NCBI GenBank assembly: GCA_963556145.1
Contig: OY744462.1
Span: forward strand, 7,502,001-7,566,000
DNA: 64,000 bases
Reading direction: 5' to 3'
Origin: Hygrocybe punicea
Taxonomy: Eukaryota > Basidiomycota > Agaricomycetes > Agaricales > Hygrophoraceae
In this document: positions 35,487-46,950 of the stretch, in pieces
How positions within the stretch are numbered: position 1 is the stretch's first letter
Layout: the number at the start of each line of letters is the position of its first letter
Made by a program: the position numbers and the translations under genes
Notes under the pieces: model-generated
The model's input: the letters and a program-made list of their open reading frames with translations, nothing else
What the model was told of the DNA's origin: nothing
Database searches by the model: none

Positions 35487-38123
35487 TCAGTTCCCCTTGT
35501 TGATAAAAACCAAGGACGAGTGTAGGGGTACGCCGCGCCGTCGTGCTTCGCTTCGAGGGTACGTTGGAATTGTCGCCGATCTGTTCAAATTTGGATCGCG
35601 TATCGTAATCGTCTGGTCTTTGTTGCGGTAATTCTTGACAACGCTTTCCGTAAGTACGTCGAACGGTCGTCCCAGGAGAATATGGTATGTGGGGTCACGG
35701 ATGACATGCATCTGCAGGAAAAGTGTGATGTCGCCAATTTTACAAGGAACATTCTGCGCGAGACCCAGGGACTGATCAATCGAACCATTCGCCGACTGCA
35801 TATTGAGACGAATCGCCGGGTCGTAGGGAAGGCTAAACTGATGGCAGACGTCTTCCGACATTGCGACAATCTGAGAACCAGGGTCAATGATGCTACCGAC
35901 TTGTTCTTGTCCATTGACGAGCAAATTAACGGCACGTAGAGCGTGCGATTCTTTTGCGACGGTAAGGATTTCAGGAATTTCGCCTGGCGAGAGACTCATG
36001 AGGTAGGTCTCATACGGGTCGGGAACAATGATGGGTTGCGGTTCAGCGGAGGCATTTTTGCAAGTGTTCTCGCATGACGCAAAAGGAAGTGGGTCGTCGG
36101 CGAAGATGTTAACTTTTACCGGCGATGCGCCAGGAGGTTGGACTCGCTTGGGCGTAATATCATCGCGAAGTTTCGAACAACAGTCTGGAGAAATTGAGAA
36201 CAATTCCATTGGTGTGAGCGTGACACAGGGAGCCGCCATAGAGCGCGAGTAAACCTCACTAATAATCTTAGAGTCCTGGATAGGGGCTTGAGTGCGATAC
36301 GCAGGTTCTTTATCCTTAGATTGTTTTAACGGTGGACCTGCAAAATTACATTTGTGTGGCGGGCAGTACGCGGTTTCCGGTGCGGATGCGAAGGGATGGA
36401 TGGGCGGTTCTGTGGTAGGAGCGGGTGTCGCAGGCAAAGGGGCTTGTTGCGCAGTTGATTGATCAGGCGTGGGCTGAGTGCATGGACAAGGTAAACTGGT
36501 GGTAGACGGGACAGGTTTGCGCTGACGAGGAATCTCTACACCGTCAAATTTTACCTTTTTAAGCGCGAATAGTTCACGCTCCAGTTCCTCAATGCGCAAG
36601 TCGTTAGAGCTCATCGCCGACGCCAGGACGTTAGCGTGAACTGCAGGAGATACACTATACATCATTTGACCGACATTGTTGGTACTGGTTTGTTGCGTTG
36701 CAGCTAATTGACCAGGATTGCGACGATGCCATTCATCGATGCACTCCTTCATAGAATTGCCAGGTAATTGGCGCGGACAGAAAGCGCCAGAAGGTAGAAC
36801 GATTTTCTTGTCGATATTTTCTCGGATGCATCCAGCATTGATATATTCAATCACATGTGGGCAGTTCGGCCTAAAGTGACAGGGTAGGTTGCAGAAGTGG
36901 CAATTGCCATTCGCCGCTGTCTCGGACTGAGTCGTTCTCGTAGGGGGCGCATGAGCAGCATTATGGGAGGTATGGGAGCATGGCGCAGAGCTTTTAGACG
37001 CGTGCGGATCCATAATTTTATTTACCACTTGGACCACAGTATCGACGATGAGTGTGACGTCATCCCGTTTGATCGAAGAAGACTCGGAAGAGGTCGCGGA
37101 TGTTGGTTTACCTTCCTTAGGCGTGTTCGTGGGACCGGTACCATGAAGAACGAACTGCGCTGCTGCTTGGATTTCATGTAGTGGATAGGGGTCATCAGGA
37201 AAGTGATCAGGTAGCTTTAGCTGTAGTCGCTGCGTGACGCGCGTCCAGAGAGACTTTTGGAACCCGCGAATGTACGCGCGACTTTGCTCAGCTTCGGAGA
37301 TGCGATTCTTTTTACAGAGAAATTTCGTGATAGAGAGGAACGCGCGATGATAAGCACCAAGCTCTATGATGTTTGCGATTCCCGACTGATGTTGTTTCTC
37401 GACGAGTTTCTCCATATCCGATATGGACCATTTCCTCTCGTCTTCTGAACCAGGATAAAGCTTATACACAGCCTTTGTGAACTCTTCGTAAGTCGATGCC
37501 GGTTCGTACTCGTCGAGCGATTCCAAAAGTTCAGCGGTGTCTATGTCAAGATAGCGCAACGCATATCTCTTTTTGTCGACAGCGTCGGCTACTGCACACA
37601 AATCGAATTGGGGCTCGAGCTCGTCAAAGTATCGGCGAAGTTCGCGCGGGTGCTCCGGCGAGAAGTTAGGAGCGGTATTATGACCGCGAGCGGGCATTTG
37701 CGGTGAAGTCGCCATTGTTTGAGCTGCGGGTGGTGGCGTGGGTGGACGCGATGAGGTAGATGACGAGGAGGTGCTCGGTAGAAGAGGAATAGAAGAATCG
37801 AGAGTGGATGTGGATGGTAAGTTAGAAAGCGGACTGGAAGAGGGGTCGGAAGTGTGTTGAGATAAAGAACCGCTAGCTGGTGTGGGAGATTGTGGATTGT
37901 AATCGCGCAGAGAATCGTGAAAATCAAGAGGTGTGCAAGGTGAATGAGAACAAAATCGATGTGAGGTATCGTGTTCGGAATCGGAGGAACTTTCGGTGAG
38001 TTTGTCGAGATCGCTGTCGAAGTTGGGGATATTCCAAGAGGTTGTCGCACATTGTTGCGCTTGACGCTGTACTGAGCTACGAGTACGATATCTGTTGGTA
38101 GCTATGGTGCTCGAACTAGACAC
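35487..38123 (-). CDS. Gypsy A gag-protease polyprotein (878 aa)
   Basis: An intact frame of 878 codons begins 56 nt after the 5' LTR in element orientation. The Ser/Pro-rich N-terminus is followed by a gag core (LRRYFDELEPQFDLCAVADA, then KRYALRYLDIDTAELLESLD and YPGSEDERKWSISDMEKLVE). A Cys/His motif CHFCNLPCHFRPNCPH (about residue 410) is the nucleic-acid-binding part. A long Pro/Gln/Thr spacer leads to an aspartic protease (VGSIIDPGSQIVAMSEDV, flap region, YHILLGRPFDVLTESVV). The DPGS active-site variant is known among fungal gypsy elements, so activity is possible. Unlike B and C the coding DNA is CpG-rich. The frame is intact although the element around it is wrecked. Confidence 0.9.
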   Translation of the reverse strand: MSSSSTIATNRYRTRSSVQRQAQQCATTSWNIPNFDSDLDKLTESSSDSEHDTSHRFCSHSPCTPLDFHDSLRDYNPQSPTPASGSLSQHTSDPSSSPLSNLPSTSTLDSSIPLLPSTSSSSTSSRPPTPPPAAQTMATSPQMPARGHNTAPNFSPEHPRELRRYFDELEPQFDLCAVADAVDKKRYALRYLDIDTAELLESLDEYEPASTYEEFTKAVYKLYPGSEDERKWSISDMEKLVEKQHQSGIANIIELGAYHRAFLSITKFLCKKNRISEAEQSRAYIRGFQKSLWTRVTQRLQLKLPDHFPDDPYPLHEIQAAAQFVLHGTGPTNTPKEGKPTSATSSESSSIKRDDVTLIVDTVVQVVNKIMDPHASKSSAPCSHTSHNAAHAPPTRTTQSETAANGNCHFCNLPCHFRPNCPHVIEYINAGCIRENIDKKIVLPSGAFCPRQLPGNSMKECIDEWHRRNPGQLAATQQTSTNNVGQMMYSVSPAVHANVLASAMSSNDLRIEELERELFALKKVKFDGVEIPRQRKPVPSTTSLPCPCTQPTPDQSTAQQAPLPATPAPTTEPPIHPFASAPETAYCPPHKCNFAGPPLKQSKDKEPAYRTQAPIQDSKIISEVYSRSMAAPCVTLTPMELFSISPDCCSKLRDDITPKRVQPPGASPVKVNIFADDPLPFASCENTCKNASAEPQPIIVPDPYETYLMSLSPGEIPEILTVAKESHALRAVNLLVNGQEQVGSIIDPGSQIVAMSEDVCHQFSLPYDPAIRLNMQSANGSIDQSLGLAQNVPCKIGDITLFLQMHVIRDPTYHILLGRPFDVLTESVVKNYRNKDQTITIRDPNLNRSATIPTYPRSEARRRGVPLHSSLVFINKGN

Positions 38124-38157
38124 GTTAGTCGAAGGAGTGGTTTAGATTTTAAGTCCC

Positions 38158-38173
38158 CTCGCGGTGGGCTCCA
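38158..38173 (-). other. Primer-binding site of gypsy A
   Basis: TGGAGCCCACCGCGAG on the minus strand, 5 nt inside the LTR (TTTTC spacer). Same site as in B and C. Confidence 0.75.
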
Positions 38174-38178
38174 GAAAA

Positions 38179-39014
38179 TGATATGGTTTCCACGTCTATG
38201 ACCCCAGATAAAGAGATAATAAAAGATGAAAACGTCACAAAGGTGCGAACGGGACTTGGGACACTCCCGACAATAACGCGATAATGCGCGATAATATGCG
38301 CGATCAAATAAACAAACGCGGAGGGTCGCGAGATAACGCGATTTCGCAACACAGTGATAAACAAGAATCGGAAGGCTCAACTGGGTGTCCTAGATGACAG
38401 CGCGATACGCGGTGATGACGCGACGAGACGGAGGTTCTGCGCTACGACTTAGGTCACGATAGCGGAGAGTACGCGATGAGGAGAGATGCAGATTCGAGTG
38501 GGAATGACTAGATCTTTTTAAAACTTAAGACACAAACTAGTGGAGAGGGGAGAACTGGGTTCTTCTTCGTATATTTTCTACTACAGGACACTTTTTATAT
38601 TCTAAAGGGATAGGGGGAAAGGGTGGATGAGTGAAATAGAAATGCAGCGAAATATTGCATGAAAGCAACGAAACGGGAACGGAATAGCGAAGGATTTGAA
38701 ATAACGGCGAATATCACATGAAAGTCGGCGAAAAGACGAAGATAAACCGGATGAATTACATTTCTGGTATCGGACTCGGTGTCCGAACGTGTAGGACGTG
38801 TTTAACGGTTGTGTTTCAGCGTATTGAGACCGGGCTGCGCCGTTAAGATACAGCGAAAATGTCGCAGTCATGTGCGCGTCAATCGGCGTAAGTCGTGCAA
38901 GTCGCGGGTGGCGCGCTGATGTTTCGCATGTACGCGGGACGCGGAAGAGTTGTAGGGAAAGTAGAATTGGAACCTATGAGAGATTCCGTGCCCAAAGGGA
39001 GAGACTGCGTATCA
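38179..39014 (-). repeat. LTR of gypsy A (5' LTR in element orientation)
   Basis: 836 bp; partner of 22004-22839; followed by the CCGT duplication at 39015-39018. Confidence 0.9.
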
Positions 39015-39693
39015 CCGTGGTTGCTGCCACTGCTGTTGGGGTTGCCATGGGGCTGCTGCCATGTCCACGCTCGCAGGCATCATGGAGCTGTTGGTAAGTT
39101 AGATAAATAAATGAGATATAAGAAACGACGTATCTTAGCAGCAGGGGTGGGCGCACCACTCCCCGCTGTGTCCTGTTCTCGCTACTGTCCCTGGTTCCCA
39201 TCATGGGCGTGGTGTGGGCGTGAGCATGTTGTTGGTGGTGTTGGCATGGGCATGGGCAGGCGTGGGTGCAGGCGTGGGTGTGGGCGTTGATGGTGCTGCC
39301 GCTGCTGCCGGCCATCCTCATCGTGCTTCTCTGCATAAGAAAATGTCAGTAAAGTAAATATTATTGGATTACTTACCGTTTTTGCTTGTGAGTGTTGCTG
39401 TTCTTGTTGTTAAGTCAACGTTTTGCGTCTATGTTTAAGATCACATGATCTACGTTCCTGCATTTTCCTACACAAAAATTAACAGAAAAATTAATTATTT
39501 CAGTATCTACATAGAATAAGTTCACAGTTTGGACCCAGTTCCAAGCCGTTCAGAAAATTCAGAAGGGCCTGGAACCCGGAACCAGACCTGTGGTTCAGTT
39601 CAGCCAAAGTGCTGAACTTAGACTGAACTTAGGGTTTGGTTTGGGGTTTGAACCGGGTTTGGATCGGTTCCGAACTGGACTACGGCAACACTA

Positions 39694-39751
39694 GCTTCAA
39701 CTGCCACAAGAAGGGACATATGGTGAAGGACTGCTTGTCTAAATGTGGCGG
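39694..39751 (+). pseudogene. Copia gag zinc knuckle
   Basis: Completes CFNCHKKGHMVKDC (CX2CX4HX4C) when joined to the gag end at 21425. It continues LSKCGG, where the solo LTR interrupts it. Confidence 0.85.
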
Positions 39752-41158
39752 TGTTATGTGAATGTTTGTTTCACCAAGAATTACCGGAGTTGACTTTGTT
39801 CAGGTACCTTCTTGTTGTTCGTGGGTTTTTAATATCTAAATAACCTATCAGGAAGGGGTTTGTGGGTATATGTACTATATGAATCAATAGAATGTAATAG
39901 TGAGGTCTCTTCAATTAAGAATGGAGACTTTGAGTAGGTATGAATAGCAATTGGGTGTGTGATGTACTGAAAACAAGAATATTCACTACTGGAATATAAA
40001 AATATGAACTAATGAATACTGATAACAATATTCACCAGTTGAATATGGATGGTTTTGGCTACAGGGCCTATTCAATCAAGAGTATCTCTGGGTATTATAA
40101 TATCTGACTTAAATCCGAAGCTTCAAACGCACATTGGCTACTAGTTCAGGGATATCTTTAATACCTTTTGAATACTCTGTTTTGTTTAGGATTGAAACCT
40201 TAACCTTAGAAGTGTATCTATTTAGGATGAAACCTTAACCTTAGAAATGTATCTAGCTGACTAATGCTGACTAATGAATTGATTGAACTGAGTGAACTGG
40301 GTGAATTCTCCTTGATGACAAGGGGAACTCAGAGAATGATAGAATAAGAGTGAACTAGACTGGATTGCAAGCACTAGCTACTACAATGAGTAACTACTAG
40401 TACTAAGAGAATGGGGGATCACACTGTGTGAACCCAACTGAGAGTGACTACTGAGTGGTGAGGGGGGAAATCCTACTGACTACTGGAATTTGGGGGCCCT
40501 GTTTATACTGTTGGAGAACAATGGGGGACTGAGAACAATGGGAAAGTGAGAACAATAGGACTGAGTCATGAGAACAATGGATGGCATCAAAGAGGCTGTG
40601 AACAATGGGCTCTATCTCCATTTGGACTGTTTAGAACAATAGACTGCTCAGAACAATAGACCATTGTCTTTATGTAAGCAGAATATCACAATCACTCTCT
40701 GATGCATCCTATCTTATCATTATCTTATCATCCTCTTGTTCACATCTTATCTAATCATTTCCCATTATCTAGCTGAGCCGCTTTTGATCAATACAAGTAA
40801 ACAAGATTTGTAATCAATCCATTACTGCTAATATAGGTAACAATGCTAGTTGGGCTTGTCTCCTTGCACCCGCAATACAGAGAAATATATAGTAAATACT
40901 AATGAGTGGGGGATGTGCCTCTGTGCACCATACATAAACGGCTAGGTCTGGGCATTACTAGTGAAGCCATAATAAATGATATAAAGGTAAGCATATATGC
41001 TATTTGTGTCTGTTCACTAGCATGCGTAATGTGGAAAGGCATAGAATGGGTACTAATGAGTGTAGGTGTGCATCCATAGTGTTGCACTTAAATATCTAAG
41101 TCCGTGGTCCGATGGTAAACCCATGACATTACACCCAAAAACACTTGGGGTCATGACA
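39752..41158 (-). mobile_element. Solo LTR of element C family (1407 bp)
   Basis: Full-length reverse-oriented copy of the element C LTR (TGTTATGTG... to ...CATGACA), flanked by GCGG (39748-39751 and 41159-41162). No internal sequence remains, as expected after LTR-LTR recombination. Removing it restores the copia frame CGGKEGQGPKGNGKGAGKGG. Confidence 0.92.
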
Positions 41159-41162
41159 GCGG

Positions 41163-41550
41163 AAAGGAAGGGCAAGGGCCAAAAGGGAATGGAAAGGGTG
41201 CTGGAAAGGGTGGAAACCAATGGAACCGATTGAATCAAGCTGCGGACAATGTCAATAATATGTTACAGGATGTAGCATACGCAGTGAATACAGACAATAT
41301 TTCAAACTACGATTGGTTACTGGATTCTGGAATGACAAGTCACATCAGCAATTCCCGAAACACATTTATCACTTACAAAACTCTGGACGAAGCTACCGTG
41401 CAAGGACTAGGAAAGGTAGCCGCTCAAGCTCTTGGTCGCAGAACTGTCGTCTTACACTTCACAGTGGATGGAAAGGACGTACAGCACCAGCTATGAGACA
41501 TACTACATGTACCGGAGTCACGGAACTCACTACTATTGCTGAGCCGGTTT
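41163..41550 (+). pseudogene. Copia gag C-terminus and aspartic protease
   Basis: A Gly/Lys-rich linker then SNYDWLLDSGMTSHISNSRN, with the protease catalytic DSG triad in copia context (usual DSGATSH, here DSGMTSH). The frame breaks near 41495. Confidence 0.85.
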
Positions 41551-41699
41551 GATGAAAGTGGCGGATGGGTTAACTTCTGCAATGGAATATGCAGGCTCTA
41601 TACGAAGGAGAATAAACTTGTCGGAACAGGCCGGAAAGATGGACGACTATACCGTTTGAACGCCTGAGCACAATCCCGCACGCCAGAAAATGCAAACAT

Positions 41700-42326
41700 A
41701 GCCATGCCAAAGAAAATGTCTTGGGATGAATGGCACCGCCTGTATGGACACATCGGAATGAGCGGACTCGAGACCCTGCAGAGAAAGGGGTTAGTCATGG
41801 GTCTAGAAATCGACAAAGGGAGTGTCCCTTCCTGAACCTGTGAGGCTTGCATTCAGGTGAAGCAAGCCTTCCAGCCATTTCCGAAAGAGGCCAATGGATG
41901 ATCCAAAGTCACTGGAGAGCAGACTTTGAGTGACGTCTGGGGCCCAGCACACATAGAGTCTATCGGAGGATTGAGATACTATATCACATTCATGGATGAC
42001 GCGACACACACCATAACCACTTTATTCATGAAATGGAAAAGCCAGGTGACGGAACACATCAAGGCTTACATTAACATGATTGAGAAGAAGTTCAATTGAA
42101 ACCCTAAATATTTGCGGTTCGATAATGGAAAGGAACTTGTCAACAAGGAAGTCGAGAGATGGGCAGCGGAGAAGGGAATTGTCATTGAAACAATGGCCCC
42201 TTACTCACCCTTGCAACACGGAACAGTAGAAAGATTTAATCACACGTTACTGGAGTTAGCCCACGCGATGTTGATTGTTAAAAACCTGCCTGCATTTTTT
42301 TGGCCAGAAGCCATTGCACATGCAGC
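41700..42326 (+). pseudogene. Copia integrase, N-terminal and core part
   Basis: WHRLYGHIGMSGLETLQRKG and a CEAC pair give an HHCC zinc-binding region. DVWGPAHIESIGGLRYYI, RFDNGKELVNKE and APYSPLQHGTVERFNHTLLE supply the D, D and E positions of the rve core. In-frame stops occur near 41834, 41898 and 42098. The frame is cut by hAT-4 after EAIAHAA. Confidence 0.87.
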
Positions 42327-42845
42327 TAGTGTTGCTGTAGTTCGGTTCCGAACCTAGCCGAACCCGGTTCAAACCCCGAACCGAACCCGGGGTTCAGTCT
42401 AAGTTCAGCCAAATGCTGAACCGGACCGCAGGTTCGGTTCAGGGTTTCGAGGCTGGCCGGATTTCCTGAACGGCTCCAAACCGCGTCCAAACCGCGAACG
42501 CGGATATTTTTAAGGAATTTATTTCATTTGTTTTTCATATTTCTTTACTTACCATTTCGTGTTAAACGGTATCATGTGACCGGCCGTGACGAGGTAGCTT
42601 TCACGCGACACAGCAACATCAACGCGGATTGAACACAACACAATTTGTGTTGTGTTCCTCAAGGTAAGTTTCCTTTTTTTCTTAACTTTACTAATGTTAT
42701 TTGCGACAGGAAAATCGACAACCACGGCAACGACAACCACGACGCCCAGCAGCAGCAGCAGCAATGTCAGCAGCAGCAGCAACAGCGGCAGCGGCAACGG
42801 CAACAGCAGCAACAGCAGGAGCGCAGCAGCAACAGCAGCAACGGA

Positions 42846-42878
<33 letters not shown>

Positions 42879-43528
42879 AGCAGCAGCAACGGCCACGACA
42901 GCAGCAGCAGCGCCGGCAGCGGCAGCAGCAGCAGGAGCGCAGGAGCAACAGCAGCAACGGCGGCAGCAGCAACGGCGGCAACAGCAGCAGCAGCAGCAGC
43001 AACGCTGGCAGCAGCAACACCGGCAGCAGCAGCAGCTGCTGCTGGTGCATCAAGCCCCAACATCACCATCAGCGGCGGCAACAACAACGGCAACCACCAC
43101 CACGACGGCCAGCAGCAGCAGCAGCAGCAATGCCGGCAGCAGCAGCAACAGCGGCAGCGGCAACGGCAACAGCAGCAGCAGGAGCGCAGCAGCAACGGCG
43201 ACGGCAGCAGCAGCAGCAGCACCAGCAGTGGGAGCGGCAGCAGCAGCAGCAACAGCACCAGACGGCTCCCCCGTAGCCCAACTTCCTCGCGAAGCGTAGC
43301 GCCGTATCAATTGATACGTGCCTGCCATTCGCGAGGAGAACGGAGCTCAGGGGTGAGCCAACCTCGGTCTGGGGTTCAGACCGCGTCTGAACCCAGACCG
43401 AACGCTAAGAGACGGTTCAAAGCCGTTCGGGTCCAGGTTTGGCCATGCGCCAAACCGGACCCGAAGTTCAGTTCGCGGTTCCACCAAAAAGGGTCGGAAC
43501 CGGACCGAACTGAACTTCGGCAACACTA
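42327..43528 (+). mobile_element. Non-autonomous hAT element (hAT-4), 1202 bp
   Basis: TAGTGTTGC termini and the perfect 8-bp duplication CATGCAGC (42319-42326 and 43529-43536). Very similar to hAT-2 outside the CAG tract (42746-43262), which is shorter here. Removal restores the copia integrase (IAHAAAYIRNQSPTKALD). Confidence 0.93.
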
Positions 43529-45024
43529 CATGCAGCATACATTCGAAACCAATCCCCCACCAAGGCTCTAGACAGAATGACTCTGCATGATACCTGGACT
43601 GGCAAGAAGCCAGACGTATCGCATTTCCAGGAGTTTGGATGCGATGTTTGGGTCTTATATCAAGGTGGAAAGAGATTGAAGCTGGCACTGCGATCAGCTA
43701 AGATGAAGTTCATAGGATTTGTGGAGTTGCAGAAGGTATCCAATACTATGATGCTGCAACGTGGACTGTTAAGGCGTCATGGAATGTTGCATTTCATGAG
43801 GATGGGGCATTGCAGGAAGTCTGGATTGTATCCGACTTACCAGGTTTGCAATTCAAGGGGGAGCAGAATGAATCCGACAACTCACAAACTCTGGAACCAC
43901 TGGAACCCACAACGAAATCACCAGAACCCACTGTAATGGCACCGGAAAGAGCCATTTGCAGACTGGAAAATGAAAAAACATACCCACCGAGAGCAACCCG
44001 AGGAGTTGACTGCAACTACCAACAGTTAAACAACCCACATGCACAACTGACACAATGCAAGATACTCGAACCACTTGATGTATGGAGACCAATGGAATCA
44101 TCTGCAGTGAAACAAAAGGAAAAAGTCAGCACGGAAACAACCATAGCATATGGGTTCTTGAGTGCAATGCAGCAGGATAGCAGTATCACCGACAAGGACC
44201 CATGGGATTTAAGGGAAGCCAGGGAAGCTGTAGATTGGGAGAACTGGAAGGTAGCGATGAAAGAGGAATTTGATCAGCTACAAGACATGGGCATTTGGAA
44301 GCTCATAGACTTACCAGAGGGACAGGAAGCCATTGGAAGCAAGTAGGTTTTCCACTGGAAATGTGATGAGATGGGTGCAATCGCTAGGCACAAGGCCCGG
44401 TTAGTAGCCCAGGGGTTCTCACAGAAGCCCAGAGTGAATTTCAGTGAAACCGGAACATTCGCTCCTGTGATGCGGTTTGAGACGTTATGGATGTTGCTCG
44501 CATATTCTGCAGTCAAGGATTGGGATATCCAGCAGATGGATATCAAAGGCGCATACCTTAACGGATGGGTGAAGGAGGAGCTGTACATGAAGCAGCCGGC
44601 AGAATTTGAGGATGGAACCGGACGGGTTTGCCACCTCATATGCCCTATATATGGTCTCAGGCAAGCTGGAAACATATGGAACACGGATTTTGATAACACG
44701 ATGATGGAATTTCGTTATACGAGATTGCGGACCGACTACTGCATTTACTATTATCAGGAAGGTGAAAACTTTACCATCATACTTGTATGGGTCGACGACC
44801 TCACAGCTTATGCAAACAACCGAGCAATGAATCAGCAGGTAATCAACCAGCTGAAGGAAAAATACACGGTAACGGTCATCAGAAACTCAATGTTACTGCT
44901 TGGAATCCATATCAAATGAGACTGCCAACGATGGAAAGTCACCCTATCACAAAGCCACTATATCCAAAAGATCCTCACGAAGGCCGAAATGAAGGATGCC
45001 AAGCCAGTATCAACCCCCACTTGC
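43529..45024 (+). pseudogene. Copia integrase C-terminus and reverse transcriptase
   Basis: Integrase end (KPDVSHFQEFGCDVWVLYQG), a linker, then RT: WKVAMKEEFDQLQDMGIWKL, RHKARLVAQGFSQKPRVNF, SAVKDWDIQQMDIKGAYLNG, YGLRQAGNIWNTDFD and the catalytic ILVWVDDLTAYA (VDD). A stop at 44344 and one after LLGIHIK at 44917 break the frame. The segment ends at AEMKDAKPVSTPT where a 5'-truncated Z copy is inserted, so RNase H is missing or displaced. Confidence 0.87.
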
Positions 45025-45590
45025 TTCATTGATGGTGGGATATTGGGAGGGCCATGGGGGACCCCTAATGATACAGGTGAGTACCCATCCCCCTCCTGCT
45101 TTTCCCCCACGTACTTACCCCTTCCCATGACTCATTCTGGGCTGGGAGCCCTCCCCATCCCCTCTCCATTTTCCCCATCCACTTTGCTCCACGGCCATTT
45201 CCTTGTCACCCATTGCCACCCCTCACTCCATGCACCCTTCCCTGGCCCCCAGTGTCCCTCCCTCCTATCACCCACCCTCCAGCACCCTTCACCATCATGA
45301 TTAGACCCAATCCAGTGCCTCTGTGAAGGTGAGTACCCAAATGTATCCTCATTTTTTATTTCTTTTATTTCTCTTTTATTTTGTGTATTGTCATGTATAT
45401 TAGTCCATATACAGCATGTAGAACAATATATCTATGATATGTAAAAAAATCTGCAAGAAAAGATGGTGGAACAGTGGATGAGCACACGTGCCAGTAAGTG
45501 ATGGGCGGGGTCATGGAAATGGTGACAGGAAAGCCTGAGCCCATCAGCACCCTTGTTCCTGACCAGACCTGATGTTTCCAAACAGGTTAT
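45025..45590 (+). repeat. Truncated copy of unclassified repeat Z (Z0)
   Basis: Matches the family from the GGGGGACCCCTAATG/GGGGGGCCTTAATGG block onward: a GGTGAGTACCCA junction, a C-rich tract with CCATTGCCACCCC, a T-rich tract, CAAGAAAAGA(C/T)GG, and a GCCCATCAGC(A/G)CCCTTGTT block. It lacks the 5' coding-like part seen in Z1 and Z2. The left border abuts the copia RT. Confidence 0.6.
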
Positions 45591-45754
45591 TACCATATAT
45601 AGGACACGACAAATTTACTGATACATTACTATGTTAACTCATGGTTTGGTACATGATTTAAGGCTGGGGAAGGGATTTTAGCAAAGTCGAGCCTAACGAT
45701 AGTGGCTAAGACTCATGATCAGCCTATTGTTACGCTCTTATTGTAGGAAGGTCA

Positions 45755-46950
45755 GGTGCTTACCTGGTCGTCCCTTTACCTAAGCCTAAGAATAACTGCT
45801 GAGCATGTGCCTCAGCAGCTATTGTTTGGCTGAACTTGTCTATTTTCCCAACCCTGGCATTAAACCTTGCCCCAATATCCCCAAATACGTAGCATAGAGT
45901 AGATAGTATTCCAAATATAGTAACATTGGCTCCGGAAGCACATCCAACGTCAGAAACAAGGGCGCTGATGGGCTCAGGCTTTCCCGTCACCATTGCCATG
46001 GCCCAGCCCATCACTCACAGGCATGCGCGCTCGTCATTGTCGACGTTGAGCATGACTACTTCACTATCCCGCCGTCTTTTCTTGTGGAATTTTTTACATA
46101 TCATAGATATATTCTTATAAATACTGTATAACGACTAATATACATGAAAATAAACAAAATAAAAGAGAAATAAAAGAAATAAAAAATAATCATACATGTG
46201 GTGCTGCCGGCAAACGGGTGGGTACTCACCTTCGCAGAGGCGCCAGATTGAGTCTGAAATTGATGATGAAGGGTGGTGGAGGGTGGGTGATGAGAGGGAT
46301 GGACACTGGGGGGCGGGGAAGGGTGCATGGAGAGGGGGTGGCAAGGAAGGGGCCAGGAAGCAAGGTGGATGGTGGAAACGGAGAGAGGATGGATGGGGGA
46401 GGGCTCCCAGCCCAAAACGAGCAACAGCAAGGGGTAAGTATATATATGGAAAAAGTAGGAGGGAGGTGGGTACTCACCTTCACCATTAAGGCCCCCCACA
46501 GCCCTCTCCACATTCCACTGCTGATAGAGACAATGGGGACGTCATCTACGACATCCCCATGGTCCCTGTTGTGGGTTTCGTCGTCCCGATTGGTACCGCC
46601 GTCGAGTTGCATGAGGATGGTGGCAGAGGCGATGGCGGTTGCGATAACTCAACAACGATGACATCGTTGAGGATGCCTTCGTCGTGGGCGACTCTCCACA
46701 TCGCCCTCGTCATCTTCGTTACTGTGCGCCCAGTCCACCGCTGCTAGTTTTGACGTTCGAGGCCATTGGTTGAAAAAGTCGGGCGCGCTCCTGCGTGGCT
46801 TTGAGGATGTCCGGGGAAGTGTACTTGGTGCAAATCGTCGCCGTCGTTGTTGTAGTCCTCGTTTCCGCCATTGTTGAGGGGGTGGGGAGCGGGAGTGTGG
46901 TGAATGGGTGGGTGATGGTTGAAAGCTATATGATCAGTCCCATGTGCTTT
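45755..46950 (-). repeat. Copy of unclassified repeat Z (Z1), reverse orientation
   Basis: In its own sense it starts with METR/MAETR-like codons near 46900, runs through TRAMWRVAHDEGILNDVIVV, two GGTGAGTACCCA junctions and the C-rich and T-rich tracts, and ends at AGGGACGACCAGGT near 45760. Frameshifts prevent a continuous protein. No domain is recognised. It lies head-to-head with Z2. Confidence 0.6.

Larger units (their letters stand above)
22004..39014 (-). mobile_element. Gypsy-type LTR retrotransposon A, minus orientation
   Basis: Two 836-bp LTRs (22004-22839 and 38179-39014, about 98% identical by eye) begin TGATA(C/T)GG and end GCGTATCA. They are flanked by CCGT on both sides (22000-22003, 39015-39018). 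In minus orientation the order is 5' LTR, primer site at 38173-38158, gag-protease, pol (broken by elements D and B), RNase H end, hAT-2, an accessory region with an antisense gene, then a polypurine tract AAGGAGGAAAAA directly before the left LTR. The integrase region is missing, apparently lost at hAT-2. Confidence 0.9.
21426..39693. mobile_element. Non-autonomous hAT element (hAT-1), carrier of gypsy A
   Basis: The ends are TAGTGTTGC(T)GAAGT at 21426 and the complement of TAGTGTTGCCGTAGT at 39693. Both are flanked by the 8-bp duplication GCTTCAAC (21418-21425 and 39694-39701). Its own DNA is only 21426-22003 and 39015-39693 (about 1.26 kb); the rest is the gypsy element inserted in it. Sub-terminal regions are rich in GGTTC/GAACC motifs as in many hAT elements. 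No transposase is present. It belongs to the same superfamily as hAT-2 to hAT-4 but is a different subfamily in its interior. Confidence 0.88.
20444..45024 (+). mobile_element. Degenerate Ty1/copia retrotransposon, host of the nest
   Basis: If the insertions are removed, gag (20695-21425), zinc knuckle (39694-39751), protease (41163-41550), integrase (41700-42326 plus 43529-43790) and reverse transcriptase (44190-45024) follow in copia order (PR-IN-RT). Gag, zinc knuckle and protease read in one frame across the insertion points. Stops and frameshifts are scattered through integrase and RT, so the element is dead. The 3' end is lost in a repeat 'Z' insertion after the RT segment KILTKAEMKDAKPVSTPT. 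Confidence 0.85.

Noticed and set aside
40899..41238. Repeated 61-62-codon frame seen in every LTR of the C family
   Set aside because: It lies at the start of the LTR, upstream of the TATA box, varies with orientation and lacks domains. It is a by-product of LTR repetition.
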